Origin: Yersinia hibernica
Lineage (GTDB): Bacteria; Pseudomonadota; Gammaproteobacteria; Enterobacterales; Enterobacteriaceae
Reading direction: 5' to 3'
DNA: 64,000 bases
NCBI RefSeq assembly: GCF_004124235.1
Contig: NZ_CP032487.1
Span: 620,001 to 684,000 of the forward strand
Of this stretch, positions 47,148 to 56,832 are shown piece by piece. Position 1 is the first letter of the stretch; each line of letters opens with the position of its first letter. Both the position numbers and the translations under genes were made by a program. The notes under the pieces are model-generated. The model was not told where the DNA came from and made no database searches. It saw only the letters and a list, made by a program, of their open reading frames with translations.

Positions 47148-48419
47148 ATGCTCATGAGTTTAGTCGGAATGGCAGTACTGATATTAATAGCCGTGCTACT
47201 TTCCAGTAATTTTAGGGCGATCAATATCCGCACTGTAGTTGGGGCATTTATTCTTCAGGTGGGTATTGGTGCGTTGGTATTATATGTACCTGTAGGGCGT
47301 CGTATTCTTGGCGGGATGTCTGAGGGTGTCGCGAATGTTATTGCTTACGGCAATGACGGGATTTCATTTATGTTTGGCGGCTTGGTTTCCGACAAAATGT
47401 TTGAAGTCTTTGGTGGCGGTGGTTTTGTATTTGCCCTGCGAGTTCTGCCCGTCATTGTATTCTTCTCCTCATTAATTGCCGTTTTATATTATCTCGGCAT
47501 TATGCAACTGGTAATTAAAGTCTTAGGTGGTGGGCTACAGAAACTGTTGGGCACCTCGCGCACTGAATCTCTTTCCGCGACGGCCAATATTTTTGTTGGG
47601 CAAACCGAAGCGCCATTGGTGGTGCGCCCTTATATTGCCACTATGACGCAATCTGAATTGTTTGCCATAATGTGTGGTGGCTTAGCCTCCGTCGCGGGTT
47701 CAGTATTGGCCGGTTATGCCCAAATGGGCGTGCCGCTAGAATACCTGATTGCGGCCTCCTTTATGGCGGCTCCCGGGGGGTTGCTGTTCGCTAAGTTGAT
47801 GGTGCCAGAAACTGAAAAAACGCACGATAAGGTGGATGCGGCCACGTTGATTGCCGAAGATGATCGCCCAGCTAACGTCATTGATGCTGCGGCATCTGGC
47901 GCGGCTTCCGGTCTGCAATTAGCGCTCAATGTTGGTGCGATGCTATTGGCCTTTATTGCATTGATTGCATTACTCAATGGCATCCTGGGTGGCATTGGCG
48001 GCTGGTTCGATTATCCACAACTCTCTATGGAATTAATTCTGGGCTGGGTATTCTCGCCAATTGCTTATCTGATAGGGATTCCCTGGAGTGAGGCCATGGT
48101 GGCTGGCTCCTTTATCGGCCAGAAGATAATTGTGAATGAGTTCGTGGCATTTATGAATTTCGGGCAATACCTACAAGCTGAAGAGTTAGTCAAAGCGGCT
48201 GGTTTACAAGTACTTTCTGAACATTCCAAAGCCATTATCTCTTTCGCCCTGTGCGGTTTTGCTAACTTGTCCTCTGTCGCCATTTTGTTGGGTGGGCTAG
48301 GTAGCATGGCACCTAACCGCCGCCATGATATTGCGCGTTTGGGTCTGAAAGCTGTTGCAGCAGGTACTCTGTCAAATCTGATGAGTGCCACTATCGCTGG
48401 CTTCTTCCTGGCTTTGTGA
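47148..48419 (+). CDS. nupC: Concentrative nucleoside transporter (NupC/CNT family)
   Basis: Cation-coupled inner-membrane nucleoside importer, 423 residues. It is very like the structurally known Vibrio cholerae [22 protein letters not shown] at the start, [40 protein letters not shown] (nucleoside-binding Gln-Thr-Glu), [20 protein letters not shown] and [16 protein letters not shown]. It is closer to that protein and to E. coli NupX than to E. coli NupC, so the symbol is approximate. It lies upstream of deoCABD and feeds that pathway. Confidence 0.9.
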   Translation: MLMSLVGMAVLILIAVLLSSNFRAINIRTVVGAFILQVGIGALVLYVPVGRRILGGMSEGVANVIAYGNDGISFMFGGLVSDKMFEVFGGGGFVFALRVLPVIVFFSSLIAVLYYLGIMQLVIKVLGGGLQKLLGTSRTESLSATANIFVGQTEAPLVVRPYIATMTQSELFAIMCGGLASVAGSVLAGYAQMGVPLEYLIAASFMAAPGGLLFAKLMVPETEKTHDKVDAATLIAEDDRPANVIDAAASGAASGLQLALNVGAMLLAFIALIALLNGILGGIGGWFDYPQLSMELILGWVFSPIAYLIGIPWSEAMVAGSFIGQKIIVNEFVAFMNFGQYLQAEELVKAAGLQVLSEHSKAIISFALCGFANLSSVAILLGGLGSMAPNRRHDIARLGLKAVAAGTLSNLMSATIAGFFLAL

Positions 48420-48436
48420 TTCGGCGAGTTTGACTT

Positions 48437-48530
48437 GCCATTCTGGATTGGGCAGTGCTCATTAGCGCCACATACTCGCTGTATGCTGCGGCTCTGGTGC
48501 GCTGCCCACATTCAAGCCGTCTGCCCCACC
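48437..48530 (+). repeat. Interspersed palindromic repeat, copy 1
   Basis: Shares with 52406-52495 and 55171-55260 the order TTGGGCAGTGCT, then a central TATAC/GTATG-type hairpin, then GCGCTGCCC and a TCAA-GTCTGC end. The most diverged of the three copies. Located after the transporter gene. Confidence 0.75.
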
Positions 48531-48641
48531 GATGTCTAATTGCTGTCTGGTTCAGCCCATAATTCTGCGGATTCCTCGCCATAAGCTATCCTTGATGCAA
48601 GTGGACATATTAGTGTCAGCTAGCCATAAATCAGGTTATTT

Positions 48642-48657
48642 TGTGACATTAATCACA
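48642..48657 (+). promoter_or_regulatory. Upstream CRP site of deoC
   Basis: TGTGA-CATTAA-TCACA is a perfect match to the CRP half-sites. Fits the known cAMP-CRP/CytR control of deo operons. Confidence 0.88.
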
Positions 48658-48693
48658 TATAATTTATATCCGTTACAAGTTACTATTGATTAC

Positions 48694-48709
48694 TGTGAAT
48701 TTGAACACA
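48694..48709 (+). promoter_or_regulatory. Second CRP site of deoC
   Basis: TGTGA-ATTTGA-ACACA, 9 of 10 half-site bases apart from one change. Centre 52 bp after the first site, as at E. coli deoP2. It overlaps the left arm of the palindrome at 48700. Confidence 0.75.
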
Positions 48710-48735
48710 TCTCATCAGCTGATAACGTGTTCAAA
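48700..48735. promoter_or_regulatory. Nested palindrome at the deoC promoter
   Basis: TTTGAACAC at 48700-48708 is the exact inverse of GTGTTCAAA at 48727-48735; nearly concentric inside is ATCAGCTGAT (48714-48723). A probable repressor site beside or over the promoter. Its half-site resembles the TGAACA/TGTTCA of the lsr region. Confidence 0.6.
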
Positions 48736-48903
48736 TAGAGCGATAAGTTAGTGCGGTGAGATGGATCTCAATTGCCACCCATAAAGGGGCTATCTTCAAG
48801 GAACCAAGTCCGCTCGCCAACGTATTGAGCTAGCACCCTGCTGCTCATAAATAAATGCTCAGTTTTGGCAAGGTGTCAGGGCTGAAAAGTGTTGGAGAGT
48901 TTT

Positions 48904-49701
48904 ATGACCGATTTAACCGCCTGCGCGAATCTAAACGATTATGCTAAACGCGCACTGAGTTTAATGGATTTAACCACCCTGAATGACGACGATACCGATG
49001 AGAGGGTTATTGCTCTGTGTCATCAGGCGAAAAGTCCTGCCGGTAATACCGCGGCAATCTGTATTTATCCTCGCTTTATTCCTATTGCGCGTAAAACATT
49101 ACGCGAGCAAGGAACACCTGAAATCCGCATTGCAACCGTCACTAATTTCCCACATGGCAATGATGATATTGCCATTGCACTGGCTGAAACTCGGGCGGCG
49201 ATTGCCTATGGTGCGGATGAAGTGGATGTGGTTTTCCCCTACCGCGCTTTAATGGCCGGTAACGATAAAGTCGGCTTTGAATTAGTCAAACAGTGCAAAG
49301 CAGCTTGCGCTGACGCCAATGTATTGCTGAAAGTCATCATTGAAACCGGTGAGTTACAGCAAGAGCATTTGATTCGTCAGGCCAGTGAGATTGCTATCAA
49401 GGCTGGAGCTGATTTCATCAAAACTTCCACTGGCAAGGTACCGGTTAATGCCACGCTGGAAAGTGCCAGCATTATGATGCGCACTATCCGTGACTTAGGG
49501 GTGGCGAAAACCGTTGGTTTTAAACCTGCGGGGGGCGTACGTACCGCAGAGGACGCCGCACAATTCCTGCAACTGGCCGACCAATTGATGGGCGAAGGTT
49601 GGGCTGATGCTCGCCACTTCCGTTTTGGCGCGTCTAGCCTGTTGGGCAGCTTGCTGGCGACCTTAGGTCATCAGAGCAACAGCCACAGCACCGGCTATTA
49701 A
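48904..49701 (+). CDS. deoC: Deoxyribose-phosphate aldolase
   Basis: Splits 2-deoxyribose-5-phosphate into glyceraldehyde-3-phosphate and acetaldehyde via a Schiff base. 265 residues. [20 protein letters not shown] and the catalytic lysine in [18 protein letters not shown], with [13 protein letters not shown], are diagnostic. ATG 48904 follows TTGGAGAG; a frame start at 48889 is ignored. First gene of deoCABD. Confidence 0.96.
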   Translation: MTDLTACANLNDYAKRALSLMDLTTLNDDDTDERVIALCHQAKSPAGNTAAICIYPRFIPIARKTLREQGTPEIRIATVTNFPHGNDDIAIALAETRAAIAYGADEVDVVFPYRALMAGNDKVGFELVKQCKAACADANVLLKVIIETGELQQEHLIRQASEIAIKAGADFIKTSTGKVPVNATLESASIMMRTIRDLGVAKTVGFKPAGGVRTAEDAAQFLQLADQLMGEGWADARHFRFGASSLLGSLLATLGHQSNSHSTGY

Positions 49702-49788
49702 CCATTATCTCAGTGATTGAACTGAGCAGATACACAGCGGGCTACTTTGTCCGCTGTGCAGCTATTATTTCATAAGCAGGGGGATACC

Positions 49789-51111
49789 TTGTTTCTCGCA
49801 CAAGAAATTATCCGTAAAAAACGCGACGGCCAACCACTGAGTGAAGAAGAAATTCGTTTCTTTATCAATGGTATTCGCGATAACGTGGTTTCCGAAGGGC
49901 AGATTGCAGCACTGGCGATGACCATTTATTTCCACGACATGAGCATGCCAGAGCGGGTTGCGCTCACGATGGCGATGCGCGATTCTGGCACGGTTCTGAA
50001 CTGGAAGAGCTTAAATCTCAATGGCCCCTTGGTGGACAAACATTCCACTGGCGGTGTGGGGGATGTCACTTCCTTGATGCTCGGCCCTATGGTGGCGGCC
50101 TGCGGCGGCTACGTGCCGATGATTTCGGGCCGTGGTTTGGGTCATACTGGCGGCACCCTCGACAAGCTTGAAGCTATTCCTGATTTTGATATTTTTCCTG
50201 ACGATAGCGCATTTCGCAAAATTATTCAGGATGTTGGCGTTGCCATCATCGGCCAAACCAGCTCATTGGCACCGGCGGATAAGCGCTTTTATGCCACCCG
50301 CGATATTACCGCCACGGTGGATTCCATCCCACTGATTACCGCCTCTATTCTGGCTAAAAAGCTGGCTGAGGGGCTGGATGCGCTGGTGATGGATGTCAAA
50401 GTGGGCTCGGGTGCTTTTATGCCGACTTATCAACTATCTGAAGATTTGGCGCAGGCGATTGTCGGTGTGGCCAATGGTGCGGGTTGCAAAACTACCGCAT
50501 TGTTGACGGACATGAATCAGGTGTTGGCTTCCAGTGCCGGTAATGCGGTTGAAGTGCGCGAAGCGGTGCGTTTCCTGACGGGCGAGTATCGTAACCCGCG
50601 TCTGCTGGAAGTGACCATGGCGCTGTGTGTCGAAATGCTGTTGTCTGGTGGGTTGGCACAAGATGACGCCGATGCTCGCGCCAAGCTGCAAGCGGTATTG
50701 GACAATGGCAAAGCGGCGGAAGTCTTTGGCCGCATGGTGGCCGCGCAAAAAGGTCCGAGCGATTTTGTCGAGCGCTACGACAGCTACTTGCCCGCCGCGA
50801 TGTTGAGCAAGCCGGTATTTGCTGAACGCCCCGGAATCATCACCGCCATGGATACCCGCGCCTTAGGTATGGCGGTGGTTTCCCTGGGCGGTGGCCGTCG
50901 ACGGGCAACGGATCCGATTGATTACAGTGTAGGCCTGACCGATATGGCCCGTCTGGGTGCCCATGTTGACAGCCAACATCCCTTAACAGTGATTCATGCC
51001 AATAATGAAGATGATTGGCAACTGGCGGCAGATGCGGTTCGCGCAGCAATGACTTTGGGTGATAAAGCGCCGGAAGAAACCCCGGTGGTTTATCGCCGTA
51101 TTACTGAATAA
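49789..51111 (+). CDS. deoA: Thymidine phosphorylase
   Basis: Phosphorolysis of thymidine to thymine and deoxyribose-1-phosphate. 440 residues, as in E. coli. [18 protein letters not shown] at the start, [20 protein letters not shown] (phosphate site) and [18 protein letters not shown] are diagnostic. Homology fixes the N-terminus at TTG 49789, with AGGGGGA four bases before it. A further in-frame TTG at 49747 would add 14 unsupported residues. A rare TTG start may keep its level below deoC. Confidence 0.94.
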   Translation: MFLAQEIIRKKRDGQPLSEEEIRFFINGIRDNVVSEGQIAALAMTIYFHDMSMPERVALTMAMRDSGTVLNWKSLNLNGPLVDKHSTGGVGDVTSLMLGPMVAACGGYVPMISGRGLGHTGGTLDKLEAIPDFDIFPDDSAFRKIIQDVGVAIIGQTSSLAPADKRFYATRDITATVDSIPLITASILAKKLAEGLDALVMDVKVGSGAFMPTYQLSEDLAQAIVGVANGAGCKTTALLTDMNQVLASSAGNAVEVREAVRFLTGEYRNPRLLEVTMALCVEMLLSGGLAQDDADARAKLQAVLDNGKAAEVFGRMVAAQKGPSDFVERYDSYLPAAMLSKPVFAERPGIITAMDTRALGMAVVSLGGGRRRATDPIDYSVGLTDMARLGAHVDSQHPLTVIHANNEDDWQLAADAVRAAMTLGDKAPEETPVVYRRITE

Positions 51112-51164
51112 ACGCCATACTTTAAAGGTGCCACACTGCGTGTGAACCTCTGCAGGAGAAAATG

Positions 51165-52388
51165 ATGAAACGTACATTTATTATGGTATTAGACTCATTT
51201 GGTATTGGTGCCAGCGCTGATGCTAAGAAATTTGGCGACGAAGGGGCTGACACATTAGGCCATATCGCCGAGGCCTGTGCCCGTGGTGAAGCCGATGTTG
51301 GCCGTAGTGGCCCATTGAAACTGCCTAACCTCAGCCGCTTAGGGCTGGGTAAAGCTGCTGAAGAATCTAGCGGTAAATTCCCGGTAGGGTTGGATAAGAA
51401 TGCCGATATCATTGGTGCTTATGGCTATGCCAGTGAGTTATCTTCTGGTAAAGATACGCCATCAGGTCACTGGGAAATTGCCGGTGTACCGGTGTTGTTC
51501 GACTGGGGCTATTTCAGTGATGTGGAAAACAGTTTCCCGCAAGAATTACTGGATAAACTGGTCAAACGCGCTAATTTACCGGGCTATTTGGGCAACTGCC
51601 ACTCTTCTGGCACCGTCATCCTTGACCAACTGGGTGAAGAGCACATGAAAACCGGGAAACCGATTTTCTATACTTCTGCGGACTCAGTATTCCAAATTGC
51701 TTGCCATGAAGAGACTTTTGGCCTAGACCGCCTGTATGAGCTGTGTGAAATCGCCCGCGAAGAGTTGACGGAGGGCGGTTACAATATTGGCCGAGTGATT
51801 GCGCGCCCATTCATTGGTGATAAGCCGGGTAACTTCCAGCGCACCGGTAACCGCCATGACCTGGCTGTTGAGCCGCCAGCGCCAACCATGCTGAAAAAGC
51901 TGGTGGATGAGAAGGGCGGTGAAGTGGTTTCTATTGGTAAAATTGCCGATATCTACGCCCATGTCGGGATCACCCAGAAAGTGAAAGCCACTGGTCTGGA
52001 CGCCCTGTTTGATGCCACCATTGCAGAGATGAAAAAAGCCGGTGACAACACCATCGTGTTCACTAACTTTGTTGATTTTGACTCTTCATATGGCCACCGT
52101 CGTGATGTCGCCGGTTATGCTGCTGCGCTGGAGTTGTTCGACCGCCGCTTGCCAGAATTGATGGCGCTGGTGCAGGAGGATGACATTCTGATCCTAACTG
52201 CTGACCATGGCTGTGACCCAACCTGGCCGGGCACTGACCATACTCGTGAGCATATTCCGGTCTTGGTTTATGGCCCGAAAGTGAAACCGGGTTCACTGGG
52301 GCATCGTGAGACGTTTGCGGATATCGGCCAGACGGTTGCCAAATATTTCGACCTCTCCCCAATGGATTACGGGAAGAATATGCTGTAA
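51165..52388 (+). CDS. deoB: Phosphopentomutase
   Basis: Converts (deoxy)ribose-1-phosphate to the 5-phosphate, linking the phosphorylases to DeoC. 407 residues. Alkaline-phosphatase-superfamily metal motifs: [18 protein letters not shown] near the start, [13 protein letters not shown] (phosphorylated Thr), and [20 protein letters not shown] at the end. CAGGAGAAA lies before ATG 51165; ATG 51162 directly upstream is equivalent. Confidence 0.96.
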   Translation: MKRTFIMVLDSFGIGASADAKKFGDEGADTLGHIAEACARGEADVGRSGPLKLPNLSRLGLGKAAEESSGKFPVGLDKNADIIGAYGYASELSSGKDTPSGHWEIAGVPVLFDWGYFSDVENSFPQELLDKLVKRANLPGYLGNCHSSGTVILDQLGEEHMKTGKPIFYTSADSVFQIACHEETFGLDRLYELCEIAREELTEGGYNIGRVIARPFIGDKPGNFQRTGNRHDLAVEPPAPTMLKKLVDEKGGEVVSIGKIADIYAHVGITQKVKATGLDALFDATIAEMKKAGDNTIVFTNFVDFDSSYGHRRDVAGYAAALELFDRRLPELMALVQEDDILILTADHGCDPTWPGTDHTREHIPVLVYGPKVKPGSLGHRETFADIGQTVAKYFDLSPMDYGKNML

Positions 52389-52405
52389 GGCTAAGCCGAG
52401 TGTGT

Positions 52406-52495
52406 CATTTTGGGGTTGGGCAGTGCTAAAAATCCTCACATACCTTGTGTATGCTCCGGTTTTTGCGCGCTGGCCGCCCCCAAACTGCCCGCACT
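52406..52495 (+). repeat. Interspersed palindromic repeat, copy 2
   Basis: TTGGGCAGTGCTAAAAATCC, a centre around ATACCTTGTGTAT, then GCTCCGGTTTTTGCGCGCTG and CCCCCAAACTGCCCGC. Lies in the deoB-deoD gap, so it is part of the operon transcript. Aligns closely with the copy at 55171. Confidence 0.85.
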
Positions 52496-52602
52496 CATCT
52501 ATGCTTTCTGATTGATAGAATTCTACTGAATTGGGAGTGTATGAAAACACTAACAGTTCAGTGATATAAATTTTAATTATATGATTTTTAAGGAAAGTGA
52601 TT

Positions 52603-53322
52603 ATGGCAACGCCACATATTAATGCTGAAATGGGTGATTTTGCTGACGTTGTACTGATGCCAGGGGATCCGCTGCGTGCGAAGTTTATCGCAGAAACCTT
52701 CCTGAAAGATGTGCGCGAAGTGAACAATGTGCGGGGCATGCTGGGTTTCACTGGCACATATAAAGGACGTAAGATCTCGGTAATGGGCCACGGTATGGGG
52801 ATCCCATCTTGCTCGATTTACGCCAAAGAGCTGATCACTGATTTTGGCGTGAAGAAAATTATCCGTGTGGGTTCCTGCGGCGCGGTTCGTGCTGATGTTA
52901 AATTGCGTGATGTGGTGATCGGGATGGGGGCCTGTACGGATTCCAAAGTTAACCGCCTGCGTTTTAAAGACCACGACTATGCAGCCATTGCTGATTTCGG
53001 CATGACTCGCAATGCAGTGGATGCCGCAAAAGCTAAGGGAATTGACGTGCGCGTGGGTAACATCTTCTCTGCTGATTTGTTCTACACGCCAGACCCACAA
53101 ATGTTTGATGTTATGGAGAAATACGGCATTCTGGGGGTCGAAATGGAAGCTGCTGGTATCTATGGTGTTGCGGCTGAGTTTGGTGCCAAAGCCCTGACTA
53201 TTTGTACCGTATCTGACCATATCCGCACCGGTGAACAAACCACCGCCGCTGAGCGCCAAACCACCTTCAATGACATGATTGAGATTGCATTGGAATCAGT
53301 GTTACTGGGCGATAAAGAGTAA
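52603..53322 (+). CDS. deoD: Purine nucleoside phosphorylase
   Basis: Hexameric high-molecular-mass enzyme cleaving purine (deoxy)nucleosides with phosphate. 239 residues, E. coli size. [45 protein letters not shown] and [12 protein letters not shown] are the family motifs, with the catalytic Asp in [18 protein letters not shown] precedes ATG 52603; an ATG at 52597 is less likely. About 210 bp separate it from deoB, occupied partly by the repeat. Confidence 0.96.
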   Translation: MATPHINAEMGDFADVVLMPGDPLRAKFIAETFLKDVREVNNVRGMLGFTGTYKGRKISVMGHGMGIPSCSIYAKELITDFGVKKIIRVGSCGAVRADVKLRDVVIGMGACTDSKVNRLRFKDHDYAAIADFGMTRNAVDAAKAKGIDVRVGNIFSADLFYTPDPQMFDVMEKYGILGVEMEAAGIYGVAAEFGAKALTICTVSDHIRTGEQTTAAERQTTFNDMIEIALESVLLGDKE

Positions 53323-53352
53323 CGCCGCACTCGGTTTATCTCTATCCCTATT

Positions 53353-53375
53353 CAGCGGCAGAATTTCTGCCGCTG
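53353..53375. terminator. Hairpin between deoD and ytjB
   Basis: CAGCGGCAG pairs perfectly with CTGCCGCTG across a five-base loop. No T-run; it separates the converging genes and may end both transcripts weakly. Confidence 0.5.
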
Positions 53376-53381
53376 CATCTA

Positions 53382-54062
53382 TTAGGGGACATCCTCGCGT
53401 TTCTTGTCTAATTCAGCGGGCTCATCATCACTCTCATCCTCTTTCACTGGCGTATTGGCCGTGAGCAAATAAGGTGATTGTTGCCAGCGGCTACGGCGCC
53501 CTTGCAGTAAAGTCCGCGCCAGAATAATGCCCACCGCCAAAGCCACCAGTATCATCAGCCGCAGCAAATTGGTGGTATTATCCACTTGCTTGGATTCTGT
53601 TGCGAGCACGTGGGTGTCGAGTGTCATGCGCAGAAACCCAGTTGGCCCGCTTTTACCGGGGATCAGTTCAACAATTTGGTGATTGAAATAACTGCCGGGG
53701 CGTTTGCCATCCAAAGCCAGCCGGTCACGCACTTTGACGTTCTCTCCGGCACTGGCAACCAACGTTCCGTCAATCTGATATACACTGGCATCCAAGATGC
53801 GGCTGGATTGAGTCAATTGCTGGAGAATGGCATCGACCTTCTGGCTGTCAATATCATCATCACCGGTATCCATAATAGATGACAGGCTGAAAGTGACTTG
53901 TCTTGCCAGTGTTTTCGCCAGTTCTTCAACCTGCTCCGAACGGGCCAGTTGATGACTGAGGCTGAAATAGGATGCACCTTGCATAAGCAAGACTAACAAT
54001 GCCAGGCAAATCAGCACAATAGCGGTACGGTGCAATCGAAATTTTAATTTGGCCTTCGCCAT
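53382..54062 (-). CDS. ytjB: YtjB/Smp-like membrane protein
   Basis: 226-residue protein with a hydrophobic N-terminal segment (about 13-35), a periplasmic domain (about 40-165, ASVYQIDGTLVASAGENVKV), a second membrane segment (LLRLMILVALAVGIILAR) and an acidic cytoplasmic tail. This matches E. coli YtjB (Smp), which sits beside serB in the same orientation. Function unknown. ATG 54062 (MAKAKLKFRLHRTA) is preferred to the frame start at 54077. Confidence 0.88.
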   Translation of the reverse strand: MAKAKLKFRLHRTAIVLICLALLVLLMQGASYFSLSHQLARSEQVEELAKTLARQVTFSLSSIMDTGDDDIDSQKVDAILQQLTQSSRILDASVYQIDGTLVASAGENVKVRDRLALDGKRPGSYFNHQIVELIPGKSGPTGFLRMTLDTHVLATESKQVDNTTNLLRLMILVALAVGIILARTLLQGRRSRWQQSPYLLTANTPVKEDESDDEPAELDKKREDVP

Positions 54063-54173
54063 GCAGGTTCCTTGCAAGAATCGGTGACTTTATGTTGCCA
54101 GAAGCCAGGGCGATAGGATAGCTTGATGCGTCCTTTTGTCTTGCCTTTACCCCGTTTTCTACAGGAGTCATTC

Positions 54174-55151
54174 ATGTCTAATAGTCTGACCTATTGCGAT
54201 CTTCCCGCAGAGATCTACCAATGGCCGGGTCTACCACTTTCACTCAGCGGTGATGAAGTTATGCCACTGGATTATCGTGCTGGTCATACAGGTTGGCTGT
54301 TATACGGCAGAAAACTGGATAAAAAGCGCATTACCCACTTCCAACGCCAATTGGGGGCGGCAATGGTGATTGTCTCCGCGTGGTGTGTGGAAGATTATCA
54401 GGTGATTCGCCTGGCGGGCAGCTTGACCCCCAGAATTAAAACCCTGGCCGATGACAATGGGCTGGATGTTGCGCCATTGGGCGCGATTCCCCATTTGCGC
54501 ACCCCGGGTTTATTGGTGATGGACATGGATTCCACCGCCATCCAAATCGAATGTATTGATGAGATTGCCAAACTGGCCGGTGTCGGTGAGGAAGTGGCGG
54601 CCGTCACTGAGCGCGCTATGCAAGGTGAGTTGGATTTCTCGGCCAGTCTGCGCCAGCGCGTGGCGACCCTCAAAGGGGCTGATGCCAATATCCTCAAACA
54701 GGTGCGGGACGAATTGCCACTGATGCCGGGGCTGACCAGCTTAGTGCGCAAACTTCAAGCACTGGATTGGCATGTCGCCATTGCCTCCGGCGGTTTTACC
54801 TATTATGCCGAATACCTGCGTGACAAATTACGGCTGGTGGAAGTGGCGGCCAATGAGCTTGAAATCAAAGACGGCAAACTCACCGGCAAAGTGCTGGGGC
54901 CAATTGTTGATGCGCAATACAAAGCAGACATACTGCTCAAATTGGCGGAAAAACTGAATATCCCGATAGCGCAAACTGTGGCCATTGGTGATGGTGCCAA
55001 TGACCTGAAAATGATGCAAGCCGCCGGTCTGGGCCTGGCCTTCCATGCCAAGCCGAAAGTTTATGCCAAAGCCAAAGTGGCTATCCGTCACGGCGATTTG
55101 CTGAGTGTGCTGTGTATCCTGACCGGCAGTCTTAAGCACGAAGAACGCTAA
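54174..55151 (+). CDS. serB: Phosphoserine phosphatase
   Basis: Last step of serine biosynthesis. 325 residues (E. coli 322). An N-terminal ACT-like region (about 1-105) precedes the HAD domain: nucleophile in VMDMDST (Asp117, general acid Asp119), IASGGFTYYAEYL (motif II), and AIGDGANDLKMMQAAGLGLA (motif IV). ACAGGAG lies before ATG 54174. Divergent from ytjB by 111 bp. Confidence 0.96.
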   Translation: MSNSLTYCDLPAEIYQWPGLPLSLSGDEVMPLDYRAGHTGWLLYGRKLDKKRITHFQRQLGAAMVIVSAWCVEDYQVIRLAGSLTPRIKTLADDNGLDVAPLGAIPHLRTPGLLVMDMDSTAIQIECIDEIAKLAGVGEEVAAVTERAMQGELDFSASLRQRVATLKGADANILKQVRDELPLMPGLTSLVRKLQALDWHVAIASGGFTYYAEYLRDKLRLVEVAANELEIKDGKLTGKVLGPIVDAQYKADILLKLAEKLNIPIAQTVAIGDGANDLKMMQAAGLGLAFHAKPKVYAKAKVAIRHGDLLSVLCILTGSLKHEER

Positions 55152-55170
55152 AATAAGCTATTTTATTTGC

Positions 55171-55260
55171 CATTTTGAATTTGGGCAGTGCTCTAAATCC
55201 TCACGTACTTCATGTACGCTCCGGTTTTTGCGCGCTGTCCGCATTCAAACTGTCTGCAAC
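55171..55260 (+). repeat. Interspersed palindromic repeat, copy 3
   Basis: TTTGGGCAGTGCTCTAAATC, centre CACGTACTTCATGTACGC, GCTCCGGTTTTTGCGCGCTG and a tail TCAAACTGTCTGC. Ends pair (TTTGAATTTGGGCAG with TCCGCATTCAAA). Between serB and radA. Confidence 0.85.
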
Positions 55261-55376
55261 AATGACGCCTATTTGAGTTGATGATCAGGCTACCTCGGCA
55301 GACTTTGAACGATAAAATGGGCATGTCTGTATTGGTTTTTTACATTGACTGTTAGACCGTTATATTGAGGTGAAAC

Positions 55377-56759
55377 GTGGCTAAAGCACCAAAACGGGCA
55401 TTCGTTTGTAATGAATGTGGCGCTGATTACCCGCGTTGGCAGGGGCAGTGCAGCGCCTGTAACGCATGGAATACCATTACTGAAATGCGGCTGGCAGCAG
55501 CAACATCCTCGGCCCGTAATGAGCGTTTTGGCGGCTATGCCGGTGATGCTGGCGTGAGTCGGGTACAGAAATTATCCGACATCAGTCTGGCAGAATTACC
55601 GCGTTTCTCCACCGGTTTTCTGGAATTTGACCGGGTGCTGGGCGGCGGAGTGGTGCCGGGCAGCGCCATACTGATTGGTGGGAATCCCGGGGCGGGGAAA
55701 AGTACCCTATTGCTGCAAACGCTCTGCAAACTTTCCGAAAACATGAAAACCCTGTATGTCACCGGCGAAGAGTCATTGCAGCAGGTGGCGATGCGCGCGC
55801 ATCGTCTGGGGTTACCCACTGCTGGCCTGAACATGCTGTCTGAGACCAGTATTGAGCAAATTTGCCTGATTGCCGAACAAGAACAGCCCCGGCTAATGGT
55901 GATTGACTCAATCCAGGTGATGCACATGGCGGATATCCAATCGTCGCCGGGCAGTGTGGCGCAAGTGCGAGAAACCGCGGCTTATCTTACCCGCTTTGCC
56001 AAAACCCGTGGTGTCGCCATCGTGATGGTGGGCCATGTGACCAAAGATGGCTCGCTGGCGGGGCCGAAAGTCTTGGAGCACTGTATTGACTGCTCGGTGA
56101 TGCTCGACGGCGATGGTGACTCGCGGTTTCGCACCTTACGTAGCCACAAAAACCGCTTTGGTGCCGTCAATGAATTGGGCGTATTCGCCATGACCGAGCA
56201 AGGTCTGCGCGAAGTCAGTAATCCGTCGGCGATTTTCCTCAGCCGTGGTGATGAAGTGACATCCGGCAGTTCGGTGATGGTGGTGTGGGAGGGAACTCGC
56301 CCGTTATTGGTTGAAATTCAGGCGCTTGTAGACCACTCGATGATGTCGAACCCGCGCCGGGTGGCCGTCGGTCTAGAGCAAAATCGGCTGGCAATTTTGT
56401 TGGCGGTATTGCACCGTCATGGTGGCTTGCAGATGGCGGACCAAGACGTATTTGTCAATGTGGTGGGCGGGGTGAAAGTCAGCGAAACCAGTGCTGACCT
56501 GGCCTTGCTGATGTCGCTGGTCTCCAGCTTACGTGACCGCCCGCTCCCCCAAGATTTAGTGGTATTTGGTGAGGTCGGGTTGGCCGGCGAGATTCGCCCA
56601 GTACCCAGTGGTCAGGAGCGTATTGCGGAGGCGGCCAAGCATGGTTTTAAACGCGCCATCGTCCCTTATGCCAATATGCCGAAGAAACCGCTGCCCAATA
56701 TGCAGGTTTTTGGGGTGAAAAAGCTGGCCGATGCGCTGGCGGTGTTGGAAGATTTGTAG
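55377..56759 (+). CDS. radA: DNA repair protein RadA
   Basis: Branch-migration ATPase acting with RecA in recombinational repair. 460 residues, same as E. coli. N-terminal zinc finger (Cys11, Cys14, Cys25, Cys28), RecA-like core with Walker A GGNPGAGKST, KNRFG motif in RSHKNRFGAVNE, and a C-terminal Lon-type domain. GTG start at 55377 with TGAGGTG upstream. The serB-radA-nadR order is conserved. Confidence 0.96.
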   Translation: MAKAPKRAFVCNECGADYPRWQGQCSACNAWNTITEMRLAAATSSARNERFGGYAGDAGVSRVQKLSDISLAELPRFSTGFLEFDRVLGGGVVPGSAILIGGNPGAGKSTLLLQTLCKLSENMKTLYVTGEESLQQVAMRAHRLGLPTAGLNMLSETSIEQICLIAEQEQPRLMVIDSIQVMHMADIQSSPGSVAQVRETAAYLTRFAKTRGVAIVMVGHVTKDGSLAGPKVLEHCIDCSVMLDGDGDSRFRTLRSHKNRFGAVNELGVFAMTEQGLREVSNPSAIFLSRGDEVTSGSSVMVVWEGTRPLLVEIQALVDHSMMSNPRRVAVGLEQNRLAILLAVLHRHGGLQMADQDVFVNVVGGVKVSETSADLALLMSLVSSLRDRPLPQDLVVFGEVGLAGEIRPVPSGQERIAEAAKHGFKRAIVPYANMPKKPLPNMQVFGVKKLADALAVLEDL

Positions 56760-56804
56760 CGCTGCATTTAGTCGTGTTAATCGCGCGGTATACTGTGTTA
56801 TTTT

Positions 56805-56822
56805 TGTTTAGTGCGCTAAACA
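56805..56822. promoter_or_regulatory. NadR box in the nadR leader
   Basis: TGTTTA-GTGCGC-TAAACA is a perfect match to the NadR operator pattern TGTTTA-N6-TAAACA. It follows a TATACT -10 (56789-56794) by ten bases and touches the AAGGAGG ribosome binding site, so bound NadR would block its own synthesis. Confidence 0.82.
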
Positions 56823-56832
56823 AGGAGGCGGT

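Noticed and set aside
48532..48738. Plus-strand 68-residue open frame before deoC
   Set aside because: It runs through the repeat end, both CRP sites and the palindrome; regulatory DNA rather than a gene.
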